In this document: positions 35,959 to 44,817 of the stretch, one piece after another | How positions within the stretch are numbered: position 1 is the first letter of the stretch | How the letters are laid out: each line of letters starts with the position of its first letter | Origin: Candidatus Tisiphia endosymbiont of Melanophora roralis | GTDB taxonomy: Bacteria > Pseudomonadota > Alphaproteobacteria > Rickettsiales > Rickettsiaceae | DNA length: 64,000 nucleotides | Direction: 5' to 3' | Assembly: GCF_964026575.1 (NCBI RefSeq) | Contig: NZ_OZ032161.1 | Coordinates: forward strand, 930,001-994,000 | The notes under the pieces: generated by a model | Databases searched by the model: none | Told to the model about the DNA's origin: nothing | What the model saw: the letters and a program-made list of their open reading frames with translations, nothing else | Translations under genes and position numbers: made by a program

Positions 35959-36180
35959 ATGAATCAAGATAGATTGTACTTTAAAAGATTACAAATGCTA
36001 GAAACTCAAATAAAAAGGCGAGGCATTCAAGATGAACAAGTGTTGCGTGCTATGCACATTATTCCTAGACACTTTTTTGTTCCTGAAACTCTTAAGGATT
36101 ACGCCTATGAAGATGAACCTTTGAAAATAGGATATGGTCAAACTATTTCTCAACCATACATAACGCGAGTTGCCAATTAA
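35959..36180 (+). pseudogene. pcm: Protein-L-isoaspartate methyltransferase, 5' fragment
   Basis: The 73 codons match the Pcm N-terminus: [28 protein letters not shown] and the [10 protein letters not shown] motif at the start of the catalytic core. The frame then runs into a MITE-like element (TRVAN, stop). The SAM-binding motifs are missing, so it is inactive. No downstream continuation is evident past the element. Confidence 0.8.
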
Positions 36181-36361
36181 TTGTTAAGCACAAAGCTGAA
36201 TTTCATCAAGCCTTTGAAGGTAACTTATAGCATTAAAAGGCTCAAAATTAGTTATATTTTAAAATATAGCTAATTATAACGAACATTTTAACTACGACTT
36301 CTAGTTGTAAGCTGCTTTAAATAAGGGTTTACCTATATAATTAATTGGCAACTCGCGTTTG
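36164..36361. repeat. Third MITE-like element, inside pcm
   Basis: About 198 bp bounded by AACGCGAGTTGCCAATTAAT and its complement at 36341-36361. It begins exactly where pcm homology ends. Confidence 0.65.
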
Positions 36362-36429
36362 TTTAGTAGTCTTGACAACTACATATGAATATATTAGAAT
36401 ACAATGTATTCACAATACATGACATTATT

Positions 36430-36681
36430 ATGACCACAATTACTACACGTATTCCAAATGATTTAAATAACTCTTTATCTTTGATAGCTAAATCAATGGA
36501 AAGATCAAAAAGCTATATTGTTCATAAAGCAATTGAAAGCTACATTAAAGAACAACTAGAAGATATAGAGGATGCAGAAGATGCTTTAGCTAGGATGAAA
36601 AGTCCAAACAGAAAATTTTATACTTCTGAAGAAATGAAACAAAGATTAGAAGAAAGATATCGTACAAAGCATGCTTTATAA
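36430..36681 (+). CDS. RelB/CopG-type antitoxin
   Basis: About 83 residues from the ATG at 36430, with a ribbon-helix-helix start (TTITTRIPNDLNNSLSLIAK) and ERSKSYIVHKAIESYIKEQL. The acidic C-terminal region is expected to bind the toxin. The in-frame start at 36385 adds residues not typical of the family. It overlaps the toxin start at 36671; the toxin is frameshifted, so it may now be a lone repressor. Confidence 0.8.
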   Translation: MTTITTRIPNDLNNSLSLIAKSMERSKSYIVHKAIESYIKEQLEDIEDAEDALARMKSPNRKFYTSEEMKQRLEERYRTKHAL

Positions 36682-36921
36682 AACTAAATAGGAGGAAAAA
36701 GAAGATGCAGATTTATCAAATATTTCTCCTGATATCGCTTTAAAAATATACAATATAAGTGGAAAACATCGATGCCACAAAAATTAGGAAAGCCGTTAAT
36801 TGGTAAATACAAAGGTCTTTATCGATATAGATACGGTAACTACAGAATACTTTATGAAATTGATTTAGAAAATAGTTTGGTCATTATAAATAAAATAGGA
36901 CATAGAAGTAATATTTATTAG
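36671..36921 (+). pseudogene. RelE/ParE-type toxin, frameshifted
   Basis: The ATG overlaps the antitoxin stop. Six codons (MLYKTK) meet TAG, then EDADLSNISPDIALKIYN follows in the same frame. A shift leads to LGKPLIGKYKGLYRYRYGNY and RILYEIDLENSLVIINKIGHR. These are RelE hallmarks, including the YRYRYGNYRILYEI core, split by one stop and one frameshift. Confidence 0.8.
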
Positions 36922-36970
36922 TTTAGAATTTCTATATTGATTTATATTATTAGTAAAGGTAGTAGGCTAC

Positions 36971-37204
36971 TTATAACAGTTGGTAAGAAAATAAAAAATC
37001 TAATAATTGCCGGTGGTGATAGATGCCAATTTTATTTTTAGCATTTGTTATATGTTTTTCTGCAGTTCTATACGATATGCCTAGTCTAGCTGCTATGTGC
37101 TTTTTAGGAAAGCCAAGAGCTGCAAGTGTAAGACATTCCATAGCTCTTTGAGTAAGAATGAAAGACTTGCCTAAATATTTTACGCTAATTTTAGTTGTTT
37201 GCAT
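36971..37204 (-). CDS. LuxR-type HTH protein
   Basis: The 77-residue protein is essentially one GerE/LuxR helix-turn-helix: LTQRAMECLTLAALGFPKKH, IAARLGISYRTAEKHITNAK, NKIG. It starts 16 bases after a 274-residue gene on the same strand, in another reading frame. The pair looks like a LuxR-type regulator split into sensor and HTH, either by an ancestral frameshift or as an operon. DNA binding is expected; targets are unknown. Confidence 0.75.
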   Translation of the reverse strand: MQTTKISVKYLGKSFILTQRAMECLTLAALGFPKKHIAARLGISYRTAEKHITNAKNKIGIYHHRQLLDFLFSYQLL

Positions 37205-37220
37205 AATAGGGTTATTTTAG

Positions 37221-38045
37221 TTAGTTGCTTAAAACCCTTTCAGGAAATAATTCTGCCAAGCTATTGGGGCTAAAAATTTTTACGTATAAGTTATTGTTGT
37301 GTAAGTTTTGGCAGTATGAATTACTGCATCTTATACTACCTAGAACTAGGTTAACATAAAGACTTACAAGACTAATAAACTGTTCAAAAGATTCAAAGTG
37401 GCTAAGGTAATAGCTAATAATTTCTGGACTATTAGTTGATGGCAAAAAATAAAACCCTTCAATTTTATCTTTTGTTCTTTGGTAAATGACAAAACTGTTA
37501 CATGCTTGCTGACTGTAGAATTGTATTAGAGATTGGTAGCTGAGATTTTTATTTTGGATATTGTGGCTATTGTCAATATTTTTGGTGCAAAAATTTCGGG
37601 TACAAAAACCCATAGTTGTGCCATTGCTTAAAAATTGGCGATAGCCAAATTCTTGAATCTGTAAGTTAAACGTATCAGTTAATTGGTCAATCAGTTTTGC
37701 TTGTAATACATTTTTTACTAAACCAGTAAACACAACTTCATTGATTAAACACTGGTGCATTAGCCACTCACTCATTGAATATTTAATCATTTTTTTACCA
37801 TTTTGTTTATGCTTACTCTCACTATTTTTGTAAATTTCGTTAGACTTCTCGCATAATACTACTTCTGTTGGTGATTTAGACAATGAGTCTAGACTCAAAT
37901 CCGTAACAGAGTTTGAGTGTGCTGCGGGTTGAGGCTCTAGGTCTCCTTCAAATCCTTGCACAGAAGCGAATTCTGCAAGAAGTCTATTAACTGGCTCCAT
38001 TGAAGTAAGCTGAGTTTGAGATTTTTTTAAGGTAGTTTTGTCCAT
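37221..38045 (-). CDS. Putative sensor half of split LuxR-like regulator, with in-frame RPE
   Basis: 274 residues. Residues 20-68 are encoded by a palindromic element (37841-37986) and read in frame (GFEGDLEPQPAAHSNSVTDL). The rest (MSEWLMHQCLINEVVFTGLV onward) is mixed helix and strand, compatible with a PAS- or autoinducer-like sensor, but I cannot name the family. The HTH gene follows directly, as in LuxR proteins where the HTH is C-terminal. In-frame insertion of such elements into genes is known in Rickettsia. Confidence 0.55.
   Translation of the reverse strand: MDKTTLKKSQTQLTSMEPVNRLLAEFASVQGFEGDLEPQPAAHSNSVTDLSLDSLSKSPTEVVLCEKSNEIYKNSESKHKQNGKKMIKYSMSEWLMHQCLINEVVFTGLVKNVLQAKLIDQLTDTFNLQIQEFGYRQFLSNGTTMGFCTRNFCTKNIDNSHNIQNKNLSYQSLIQFYSQQACNSFVIYQRTKDKIEGFYFLPSTNSPEIISYYLSHFESFEQFISLVSLYVNLVLGSIRCSNSYCQNLHNNNLYVKIFSPNSLAELFPERVLSN
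37841..37986 (-). repeat. Rickettsia palindromic element (RPE-like), in coding frame
   Basis: 146 bp bounded by TAGACTTCTCGCA and TGCAAGAAGTCTA, closely related to 48373-48516 (shared core CAAATCCGTAAC / CGAATCCGTAAC and GCTGCGGGT). It lies wholly inside an open frame and adds about 49 residues to the protein. Confidence 0.8.
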
Positions 38046-38459
38046 AATTTTTTCTCTAATTGCCTTTATTAATCACAGTATGACAAGGTTTTTTTTATAA
38101 AACAATAGGCTCTTATATTTTAACGGTCTTGATAATGACCAATATAACGTTTGGTTAAGATTATTATTGTGCATCTTTACTACCGTTAGATGATTTTTCA
38201 CTTGAAGTTGGTAAGATCATATTTTCCTAGTTTCTAGTTTTTTTAATAGCTATGCGTAATTGCTATCTTGGTTCTTTACTTCACCTTTTCCTCTATCTTC
38301 TCACCTTAATAAACCATCGATAGCAATTACTATTGCGATAGTATGAAAGATTTTTACCTTGTGCAATAGGATGTTCATGGCATGAAACGATAATTTGTCT
38401 TATAAAGCTAAAGGGAAAGCAAAAAATAGCTGGAATTAGTTCATGTTATGATACAAGGT
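38046..38459. other. Intergenic, no clear gene
   Basis: AT-rich. A 17-codon frame on the minus strand near 38168-38220 (MILPTSSEKSSNGSKDAQ) has an AGGA site but no other support. GTTCATGGCATGA (38371-38383) has an inverted counterpart near 40168. Confidence 0.35.
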
Positions 38460-39212
38460 TTAAAAACATCGTTGTATTTCAGCAGTAAAATAAGCAAAAG
38501 ATTTTGGACGTTCTAGATTTTGCTTGCTAACACGTTGGAGTATTAGGGCAATTTTTTGATAGATAGAATCGATACTAATACCAGCTTTTATCCATTCAAC
38601 TAGCAAAAATTGATCCTTGGGGAAAAGCATACTATGCTCACTAAAGAGTAATTGCAGTTTATTATATAATTCGTGATAAACGGTTAATTGTTTTGAGTTA
38701 TCCACAGGCCTATCTATATCATCTAATCTTAAATCAATATCTTTCTTTTTAGACGTGCGTGCGTAGCATTGCAATTGCATATGCTGTGGCATTGCAGTTG
38801 CATATGCTGTAGCATCATTTAATTTGCAATTTTTGCTTCCTATTGATGCAATATTTTCAATTATTTTATCATCTATATTGCAATTCTGTTTACCCCATCT
38901 CTTCCGGGCTTTCAGAGAATTGTTTTGTGATATTAAAACAGTTTTTTGGTATTCTTTTTTGAGTTCAGTATGAGTAAATGTTTTGTCAGAAAAAATGAAA
39001 AATTTTTGTAAAATTTTTTTGTAATTTTGCCATTTTTTTGGTGTAATGCGTAAATAATGAGCAATTTTTGTATCATCATGTGGTAGTTTTCCACCACTTA
39101 TCCACATATGTTCCAATAGACGAATATAAACACCATATTCATCATGTTTTAGTAACTCTGCATCCTTAATAATAGCCGATGGGTAAAAGAGTTTATGGTA
39201 GAATTCTATCAT
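38460..39212 (-). CDS. DUF1376 replisome-organiser-like protein
   Basis: The 250-residue protein has an N-terminal DUF1376 domain (MIEFYHKLFYPSAIIKDAEL, EYGVYIRLLEHMWISGGKLP, DDTKIAHYLRITPKKW). The family is found in phages and mobile elements and is linked to replication initiation. A short internal DNA repeat encodes ATAYATAMPQHMQLQ. Two exact DnaA boxes lie inside the gene and three more upstream. This suggests the replication module of a plasmid- or phage-like element. Confidence 0.75.
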   Translation of the reverse strand: MIEFYHKLFYPSAIIKDAELLKHDEYGVYIRLLEHMWISGGKLPHDDTKIAHYLRITPKKWQNYKKILQKFFIFSDKTFTHTELKKEYQKTVLISQNNSLKARKRWGKQNCNIDDKIIENIASIGSKNCKLNDATAYATAMPQHMQLQCYARTSKKKDIDLRLDDIDRPVDNSKQLTVYHELYNKLQLLFSEHSMLFPKDQFLLVEWIKAGISIDSIYQKIALILQRVSKQNLERPKSFAYFTAEIQRCF

Positions 39213-39383
39213 AATTAATGTCCTTGTTAATTAATATAAATTAGTAAAATATCGAGGCTAAAAAGACAGTTCATTCTATGAAACCAAAAAAAATCTTTAA
39301 AAAATTGGAAAAAAGTTCTAATTTTCTTTAGATTTTCTGAAAATTTTCTACTAGATTTTACAGTTTTTGTAGTTTTTAAAAAC

Positions 39384-39415
39384 TTATCCACGCATTTTCC
39401 ACAGAATTATCCACA
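39384..39415. other. DnaA-box cluster, candidate replication origin
   Basis: TTATCCACG (39384-39392), TTTTCCACA (39396-39404) and TTATCCACA (39407-39415) match the DnaA consensus at 8, 8 and 9 of 9 positions. Exact boxes also occur at 38698-38706 and 39098-39106. The surrounding 39213-39732 is very AT-rich with no gene. Confidence 0.5.
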
Positions 39416-39732
39416 ATATTTGCGAATAATTTTAATACTACTAATAGTTGTTTAGTAGCATTTTGTAATTAATAATTTTATAAAAATTACTTATGTAAAA
39501 AGATAATGCTAAATTATTAAGAGAATATTAGGTAACGATTAAAACTTAAAATAACCATGAGAAATTGGACAATCAAATATCCTGTAAACAGATATATGAG
39601 TTATTTTACTGTCTTATATAACCAGCTCTTCATAGTTATTTAATGTGCTTAAAACATCAGAAATATGGAAATTATTATCTGATACATAAGAGTTATTGAT
39701 TGGATTTTGATATGTTAATTACGCTTGATATA

Positions 39733-39975
39733 CTAATCATCACGAAAAGAATTAGCATGTAATGTTTCTTTCTCAAATAATTTATCAGAAAGCCTATGGA
39801 AATCATTAGCTGAAACTGCCCCCAAAGTTGCAATATAAATTTTAACAATGACATCATGCTTTGGCATAACATCTTCATGGATATATTTATGTACTTGACT
39901 TCTATTCTTACCTATTTTCTTAGCAAATATATGAATTTGCATTTGTTGCAGCTCTAACCACTTTTCTAATCTCAT
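39733..39975 (-). CDS. Small XRE-type HTH protein
   Basis: The 80-residue protein has a single Cro/C1-like HTH (MQIHIFAKKIGKNRSQVHKY, then IHEDVMPKHDVIVKIY). Its size and its position beside a replication protein and a serine integrase fit a phage- or plasmid-type repressor. No second domain is present. Confidence 0.65.
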   Translation of the reverse strand: MRLEKWLELQQMQIHIFAKKIGKNRSQVHKYIHEDVMPKHDVIVKIYIATLGAVSANDFHRLSDKLFEKETLHANSFRDD

Positions 39976-40047
39976 ATAGCCTTAAAATAATTAACCCGTA
40001 AATTGTATATATCTTCATTTAAAAAATCATCGTTTGCTAAATACTCC

Positions 40048-40096
40048 AAAAGATTTAGTAATTAGTTCATTACAGGAACTAATTACTAAATCTTTT
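40048..40096. promoter_or_regulatory. Long perfect inverted repeat
   Basis: 21-base arms (40048-40068 and 40076-40096; inner sequence TTAGTAATTAGTTC) around ATTACAG. It lies between divergent genes, so it is more likely an operator or a replication structure than a terminator. Confidence 0.5.
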
Positions 40097-40252
40097 ACAA
40101 AACTATATCGCTTATAAAGCTAAAGTTAAAGGCAACTAGTTTTAGAAAACAAATTATTTTCTGTTACATGCCATGAACTCATAGTTGTGTAATGTAAAAT
40201 TATGTTGGATGCTTAAGATAAAATTATAAAAATAAGAAGAGCTGAAAATATT

Positions 40253-40474
40253 ATGCCTATAAAAGAATGTAATGAACGTACCAAGGAAGAAATCTATGCT
40301 AGCATAGTCTTTAGGATAAAAGTAATGTACCATAACAAAATCACTGACTCAGAAGCTCATGAAGCTGCGAGAAACTTAATTGACTTCTGTCAAGAAATTA
40401 TCGATTATAAGATGAAAAAGCAAAGGACTGAGCAAAGTAAGGTCAACAAGACAATTATTTCTACAATAACCTAA
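40253..40474 (+). CDS. Small hypothetical protein of mobile element
   Basis: The 73-residue protein is helical, with the pattern TDSEAHEAARNLIDFCQEII followed by a Lys-rich tail. No domain is recognised. It lies between the repressor-like gene and the serine recombinase gene, on the recombinase strand, with a GAAGAG stretch ahead. It is probably an accessory gene of the same element. Confidence 0.5.
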   Translation: MPIKECNERTKEEIYASIVFRIKVMYHNKITDSEAHEAARNLIDFCQEIIDYKMKKQRTEQSKVNKTIISTIT

Positions 40475-40640
40475 AATTATCAATGACAAAAGAATGTTAC
40501 ACTTGGCTCTAATACTGGGGTTACTTGGATAATTTAATGCAAACTCAACTTGACTTGTCCAGTATTTAATCTATCTCTGAATGCATAATACTTATTAATT
40601 TAAACTCTAATTTATTATTACTATTATCAAAGGGAAAAAT

Positions 40641-42176
40641 ATGACAGACTCAGCACAAAAAGGCATAATTTTAGTTCGTGTTTCAACAAAAGAACAAGAA
40701 GAAGGACACTCTATCGAAGCACAAAAACACAGATTGTTGGAATATTGCCAACGTAAAAACCTAGAAATTATCCAAATCTTTGAAATTATCGAATCTTCCA
40801 GCAGAGGTGATCGTAAACAATTTAAGGAAATGATCAAATTTGCTAAAAGTCACAGAGATACTATTGCTATTGTTGCTGATAAAGTAGATCGTGTTCAAAG
40901 GAGAATCTCAGAAATTTCATTATTGGAAGAACCAATAAAAGCTGGTAAAATAGAATTACACTTTAGAACAGAAGGTTATGTAATAAACAAAGATTCTCAA
41001 TCCCATGCAAGGCTAATGTGGGGGATGAACGTATTAATGGCACAATCTTACGTTGATAGTTTAAGTGATAACGTTAAAAGGAGTCTAGATCATAAATTAC
41101 GTAAAGGACAATGGATAGGTCCAGCACCCCTTGGGTATCTAAATAGCAGAGACGCAAGTGGCAATAGTATAATAATTCTTGATCAGTCTAGAGCTTTTAT
41201 TATCAAAAAACTATTTGAAGAATATGCGAGCGGGGTCTATACTCTTAGGTCTATGGTAAACATGGCTAAAGAATTAGGCTTAAGAAGTAAAAAGAATTGT
41301 CACCTAAATAAAACTGTTATACATCGTTTAATACAACAACCATTTTATTACGGTGAAATGAGAGTAAAAGGAGAGATGTGGTCACATGGTTATCAACCTA
41401 TTATAACAAGAGAGATTTTTATGGCATGTAAAGATGTACGTTTAGGCTGGAAGAAGAAGCCATTCAAATATGGTGGGAAAGATTTTCTCTTTAGAGGATT
41501 AATCACCTGTGCTGTAACTGGCAAAATGGTAACATCTGAAATTCATAGTAAAACATATCCAAACGGTAAAGTGGATGAATGGATATATTTAGCTACTTGG
41601 GATCCACAAAACCTAGACAAGAAAATATATATAAGGGAAGATGAGGTTTTAAAGCAAATAGAAGAGGTTTTTAAAAGAATAGGTATAAGAGACCCGGAAA
41701 TGCTAAAAGAGCCCCTTGCATACCTAAGAAACACTAATGAGCTAAAAAAAGCTGAACATGACCAAGCAACAGCTTCATTAAAGAAAGAACATACCGAAAA
41801 TGAAAATAGATTAAATTCATTAATAGATTTGCGACTCAATGGAGAACTTAGCACAGAAGAATTTCAAAGAAAAAAACAACAATTAAAAGATCGTCAATAT
41901 GAAATTGATCGTTTACTAAAAACTTATGATGAAGCAGACGATAAATTTACTGATACCGCTACAACGCTAATAACTCTAGCATCTGAGGCCTATGAAACTT
42001 TTAAAGGTTCTGAAATGCCTCAAAAACGCAAAATGATAAATTTCGTATTTCAGAACCTTAAACTGAGGGGCAAAAAACTTGAGACCTCTCTACGTTTCCC
42101 GTTCGATATTTTTGAAAAAACGACGACTTGTACCGAATGGCGGAGAGAGAGGGATTCGAACCCTCGATACGGTTAA
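40641..42176 (+). CDS. Large serine recombinase (integrase)
   Basis: 511 residues. A resolvase catalytic domain carries the nucleophile S15 (GIILVRVSTKEQEEG). A Recombinase domain follows (about 170-270; APLGYLNSRDASGNS, FYYGEMRVKGEMWSHGY), then a zinc-ribbon-like part (FRGLITCAVTGKMV, with one Cys and no evident second pair). A Lys/Glu coiled coil ends the protein. The final codons (EWRRERDSNPRYG) are read through the 3' part of tRNA-Ser on the opposite strand. The integrase therefore probably sits at the att site of an element inserted at this tRNA. Large serine integrases usually do not use tRNA genes, which makes this pairing notable. Confidence 0.88.
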   Translation: MTDSAQKGIILVRVSTKEQEEGHSIEAQKHRLLEYCQRKNLEIIQIFEIIESSSRGDRKQFKEMIKFAKSHRDTIAIVADKVDRVQRRISEISLLEEPIKAGKIELHFRTEGYVINKDSQSHARLMWGMNVLMAQSYVDSLSDNVKRSLDHKLRKGQWIGPAPLGYLNSRDASGNSIIILDQSRAFIIKKLFEEYASGVYTLRSMVNMAKELGLRSKKNCHLNKTVIHRLIQQPFYYGEMRVKGEMWSHGYQPIITREIFMACKDVRLGWKKKPFKYGGKDFLFRGLITCAVTGKMVTSEIHSKTYPNGKVDEWIYLATWDPQNLDKKIYIREDEVLKQIEEVFKRIGIRDPEMLKEPLAYLRNTNELKKAEHDQATASLKKEHTENENRLNSLIDLRLNGELSTEEFQRKKQQLKDRQYEIDRLLKTYDEADDKFTDTATTLITLASEAYETFKGSEMPQKRKMINFVFQNLKLRGKKLETSLRFPFDIFEKTTTCTEWRRERDSNPRYG

Positions 42177-42228
42177 CCCGTATAACGGTTTAGCAAACCG
42201 TCGCCTTCAGCCTCTCGGCCACCTCTCC
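42141..42228 (-). tRNA. tRNA-Ser (GCT anticodon)
   Basis: On the minus strand it starts GGAGAGGTGGCCGAG and has the anticodon loop TTTGCTAAA (anticodon GCT). A long variable arm typical of serine tRNAs follows, then the T-arm GGTTCGAATCC and a complete acceptor stem. A CCA is encoded next to it (42138-42140). Confidence 0.95.
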
Positions 42229-42374
42229 AAATCATAACATGATTATATTATGAGTCACTTATAGCATTGAATCGTTTATATTTCTATAATTATTTTATAT
42301 AAGTTCAATAGGGTAATTTAAAAGTCACAATCAATAGTTGATGCACATGTGTATACTAGGGTTCTGATACTGTC

Positions 42375-42751
42375 CTAAGAGCCAAGGACTAAAATAGGAT
42401 TAAAGATAGAATTATTTTTAATTACTCCAAAGACAATATGTAATAATTTACGCATAATAGCAACAATAATAACCTTAGTAGGTTTACCCTTACTAGATAG
42501 CTTTTGGGTAAATTGTTTAAATATAGGGTTATGATTTTTAGCTACTATAGCAGGAAAGTATAGTGCTTTACGTAGTTTAGCTGAACCAATCTTTGATATA
42601 GCACTTTTCCAAATACTCTATGTTTAGGTGTAAGTCCTGCATAAGTAGCAAACTCCCTAGTGCTATTAAAAAAATCTAAATCTGGAGATTCTGCCAATAT
42701 AGCAACAGCTGTAAGTTTACCTATACCTAGCCCGGATATTGCATGAGATAG
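42375..42751 (-). pseudogene. IS110-family transposase, C-terminal fragment
   Basis: The minus strand reads SGLGIGKLTAVAILAESPDL and STREFATYAGLTPKHR, then after a frameshift ISKIGSAKLRKALYFPAIVA and GKPTKVIIVAIMRKLLHIVF. These are the Transposase_20 domain and C-terminus of IS110. The N-terminal DEDD domain is missing. Confidence 0.75.
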
Positions 42752-42820
42752 GAGGAGAGAACCCCCCTGTAGTGATATATAATACTAGTGTTACAAAGCA
42801 TTAAAGCAAGGAATTTTGCC

Positions 42821-44280
42821 ATGAAATTGTATAGCATCAAATTACCAATTTACCAAAGTAAAAAATCGTCAATTAGCAATAAATTTCACTGGTGGTGATA
42901 TTAGTAGCGATGGAGGTGCGTTGTTGCTAGGAGAAGCAGATAGAAGAGTTGGTATACTCGGTGAACTTCAAGAATTGGCGTCGTCGTGTCTAAAGATCAA
43001 AGCTGCTCACGTACTAATATACGCTCCGCTGCTCGACTTTGACACTCCTAGCTCTTCTTGAAGTTCACCGAGTATACCAACTCTTCATTTATGAGCAGTA
43101 TATCACTAATGATTTGGCAAAATTATTTCCTGATAAACGTAATCCTAGTAAAATTACTCACAGCTTAGTTTCAATACTCAAGCAGCGTATTTACTCGATT
43201 GCTCTCGGTTATGAAAACTTAAATGATCATGATCATTTAAGAAAATGTCCAGCTTTACAAACAACTGTCGGTACACTCGAAGATATGGCTAGCAGCCCTA
43301 CTTTATACCGTTTTGAGAATAAAGCTGTTCGTCAGTTTGCCATAGAGGTACATAAGTTGATGCTGGATAAATTTATTGCATCATATAAAACTGTTCCTTC
43401 GTCACTGATACTTGATTTTGATGCCACAGATGATGAGATTCACGGTAATCAGGAAGGTAAGTTTTATCACGGTTATTATCGTCATAATTGTTTTTTTCCT
43501 TTATACGTATTTTGTGGGAAAAAGTTATTAGTTAACTATTTACGTCAATCAGATCAAGATCAAGCTAAGCATGCATGGGTGATATTATCGTTATTAGTAA
43601 AGTATCTACGTAAAGCATGGTCTGAGGTTGAGATTATTTTTCGTGGTGACGGTGGATTCTGCCGTCATAAAATGTTAGATTGGTGCGATAGTAATAATGT
43701 AAAGTATATAGTTGGCATGGCAAAAAATAATAATCTTAATAAACTGCTTGCATCCATTATGCAACAGGCTAGTAAGCAATTTGCTACAACAAAAGAAAAG
43801 CAACGTCTTTTTAGCGAATTTCAATATCAAGCTGGCAGCTGGAGTCGTCAACGCAAGATAATAGGTAAAGCTGAAGTAGGTAGCCTTGGTGAGAATCCAA
43901 GATATGTAGTAACTAATTTAGCAGGTAAGCCTGAAGATTTATACGACAAAATTTATTGCACACGTGGCGATATGGAGAATCGTATTAAGGAGCAGCAGTT
44001 ACAGTTGTTTGCTGATCGTACTTCTTGTCATAAATGGTGGGCTAACCAGTTGAGATTGCTTTTATCCGGGTTAGCATACACTTTGATAGAATATATTCGT
44101 GATAAACTATTGCAAGGCACGGAACTAGCCAAAGCACAAGTTGGTACTATACGTTTAAAACTATTTAAAATTGGAGCTATAATTATTCGTAATACTAGAA
44201 GTATCAAATTCTTGTTAGCTTCATCATATCCTTATCAGCATATATGGAATAGTGTCCTGAAGGCGTTAGCTCTAGAATGA
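42821..44280 (+). pseudogene. IS1380-family transposase, disrupted by palindromic element
   Basis: An N-terminal piece (INFTGGDISSDGGALLLGEA) is separated by a 144-bp palindrome from the main body (413 codons from 43039). The body includes LALGYENLNDHDHLRKCPAL, SLILDFDATDDEIHG and IFRGDGGFCRHKMLDWCD, with the catalytic residues of IS1380-type transposases. The reading frame before the palindrome closes inside it, and a second frame break lies near the original start at 42821. The element is therefore inactive. Confidence 0.8.
42943..43086. repeat. 144-bp palindromic element with 32-base perfect arms
   Basis: Arms 42943-42974 and 43055-43086 are exact complements (inner end GGTGAACTTCAAGAA). 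The centre encodes an open frame (SSCLKIKAAHVLIYAPLLDF). It interrupts the IS1380 transposase after EADRR. Confidence 0.85.
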
Positions 44281-44420
44281 GCTAACTATAGTGCTGTTCC
44301 CGGCACATATAAAAAATGGGGTAAGGGGGAATTTTATCTAAAATCAGAAAAAATCATGATTTTAGATATATTTTGTAAGAAAATTAACCAGTATGTAAGA
44401 TTTATATACTAATTTACAAC

Positions 44421-44743
44421 TCAACTCATATTCATACACCCTGCATGCAATATGCGGGCTAGAATGGTTTGCATGTCATCTATTTTTTTGCCATCACTAT
44501 CCTGAAAATCTAAATCTGTAATCTTGGCAAGGGCTAGATCAAAACCTTCTTGGTACTTTGATTTACATGCTTCTTTAAGTATGTCAGTATGAACTAATTC
44601 CTCAGCGGGAATTGGTTTAGTTATTACTATACTGGGGTTTAAGGTTATGCCCTTTGATTTTCGATATGAATCAAATAGATACATCAAGGCTTGAAAATTG
44701 CTTGTTGTTTTTTGCAGTTGATCATTTAAATTGACTTGTTGTG
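44421..44743 (-). pseudogene. 3' gene fragment cut by IS5 copy
   Basis: The frame runs from the IS5 boundary (QQVNLNDQLQKTTSNFQALM) to a stop at 44421, about 107 codons, ending in DDMQTILARILHAGCMNMS. An internal ATG at 44687 could start an 88-residue product. The family is not recognised. The 5' part is not seen beyond the IS, where a MITE follows. Confidence 0.5.
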
Positions 44744-44817
44744 TTAGAGCTTGTCCGCAAACTAAAATTAAGGTATGATGAAGTGAACAAAGTATTATTA
44801 GTAAGAAGTATAAAAGA

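Noticed and set aside
38761-38815. Possible CRISPR-like short repeats
   Set aside because: Only a two-unit internal repeat (GCATATGCTGTGGCATTGCA-like) within the DUF1376 gene; no spacers of regular length.
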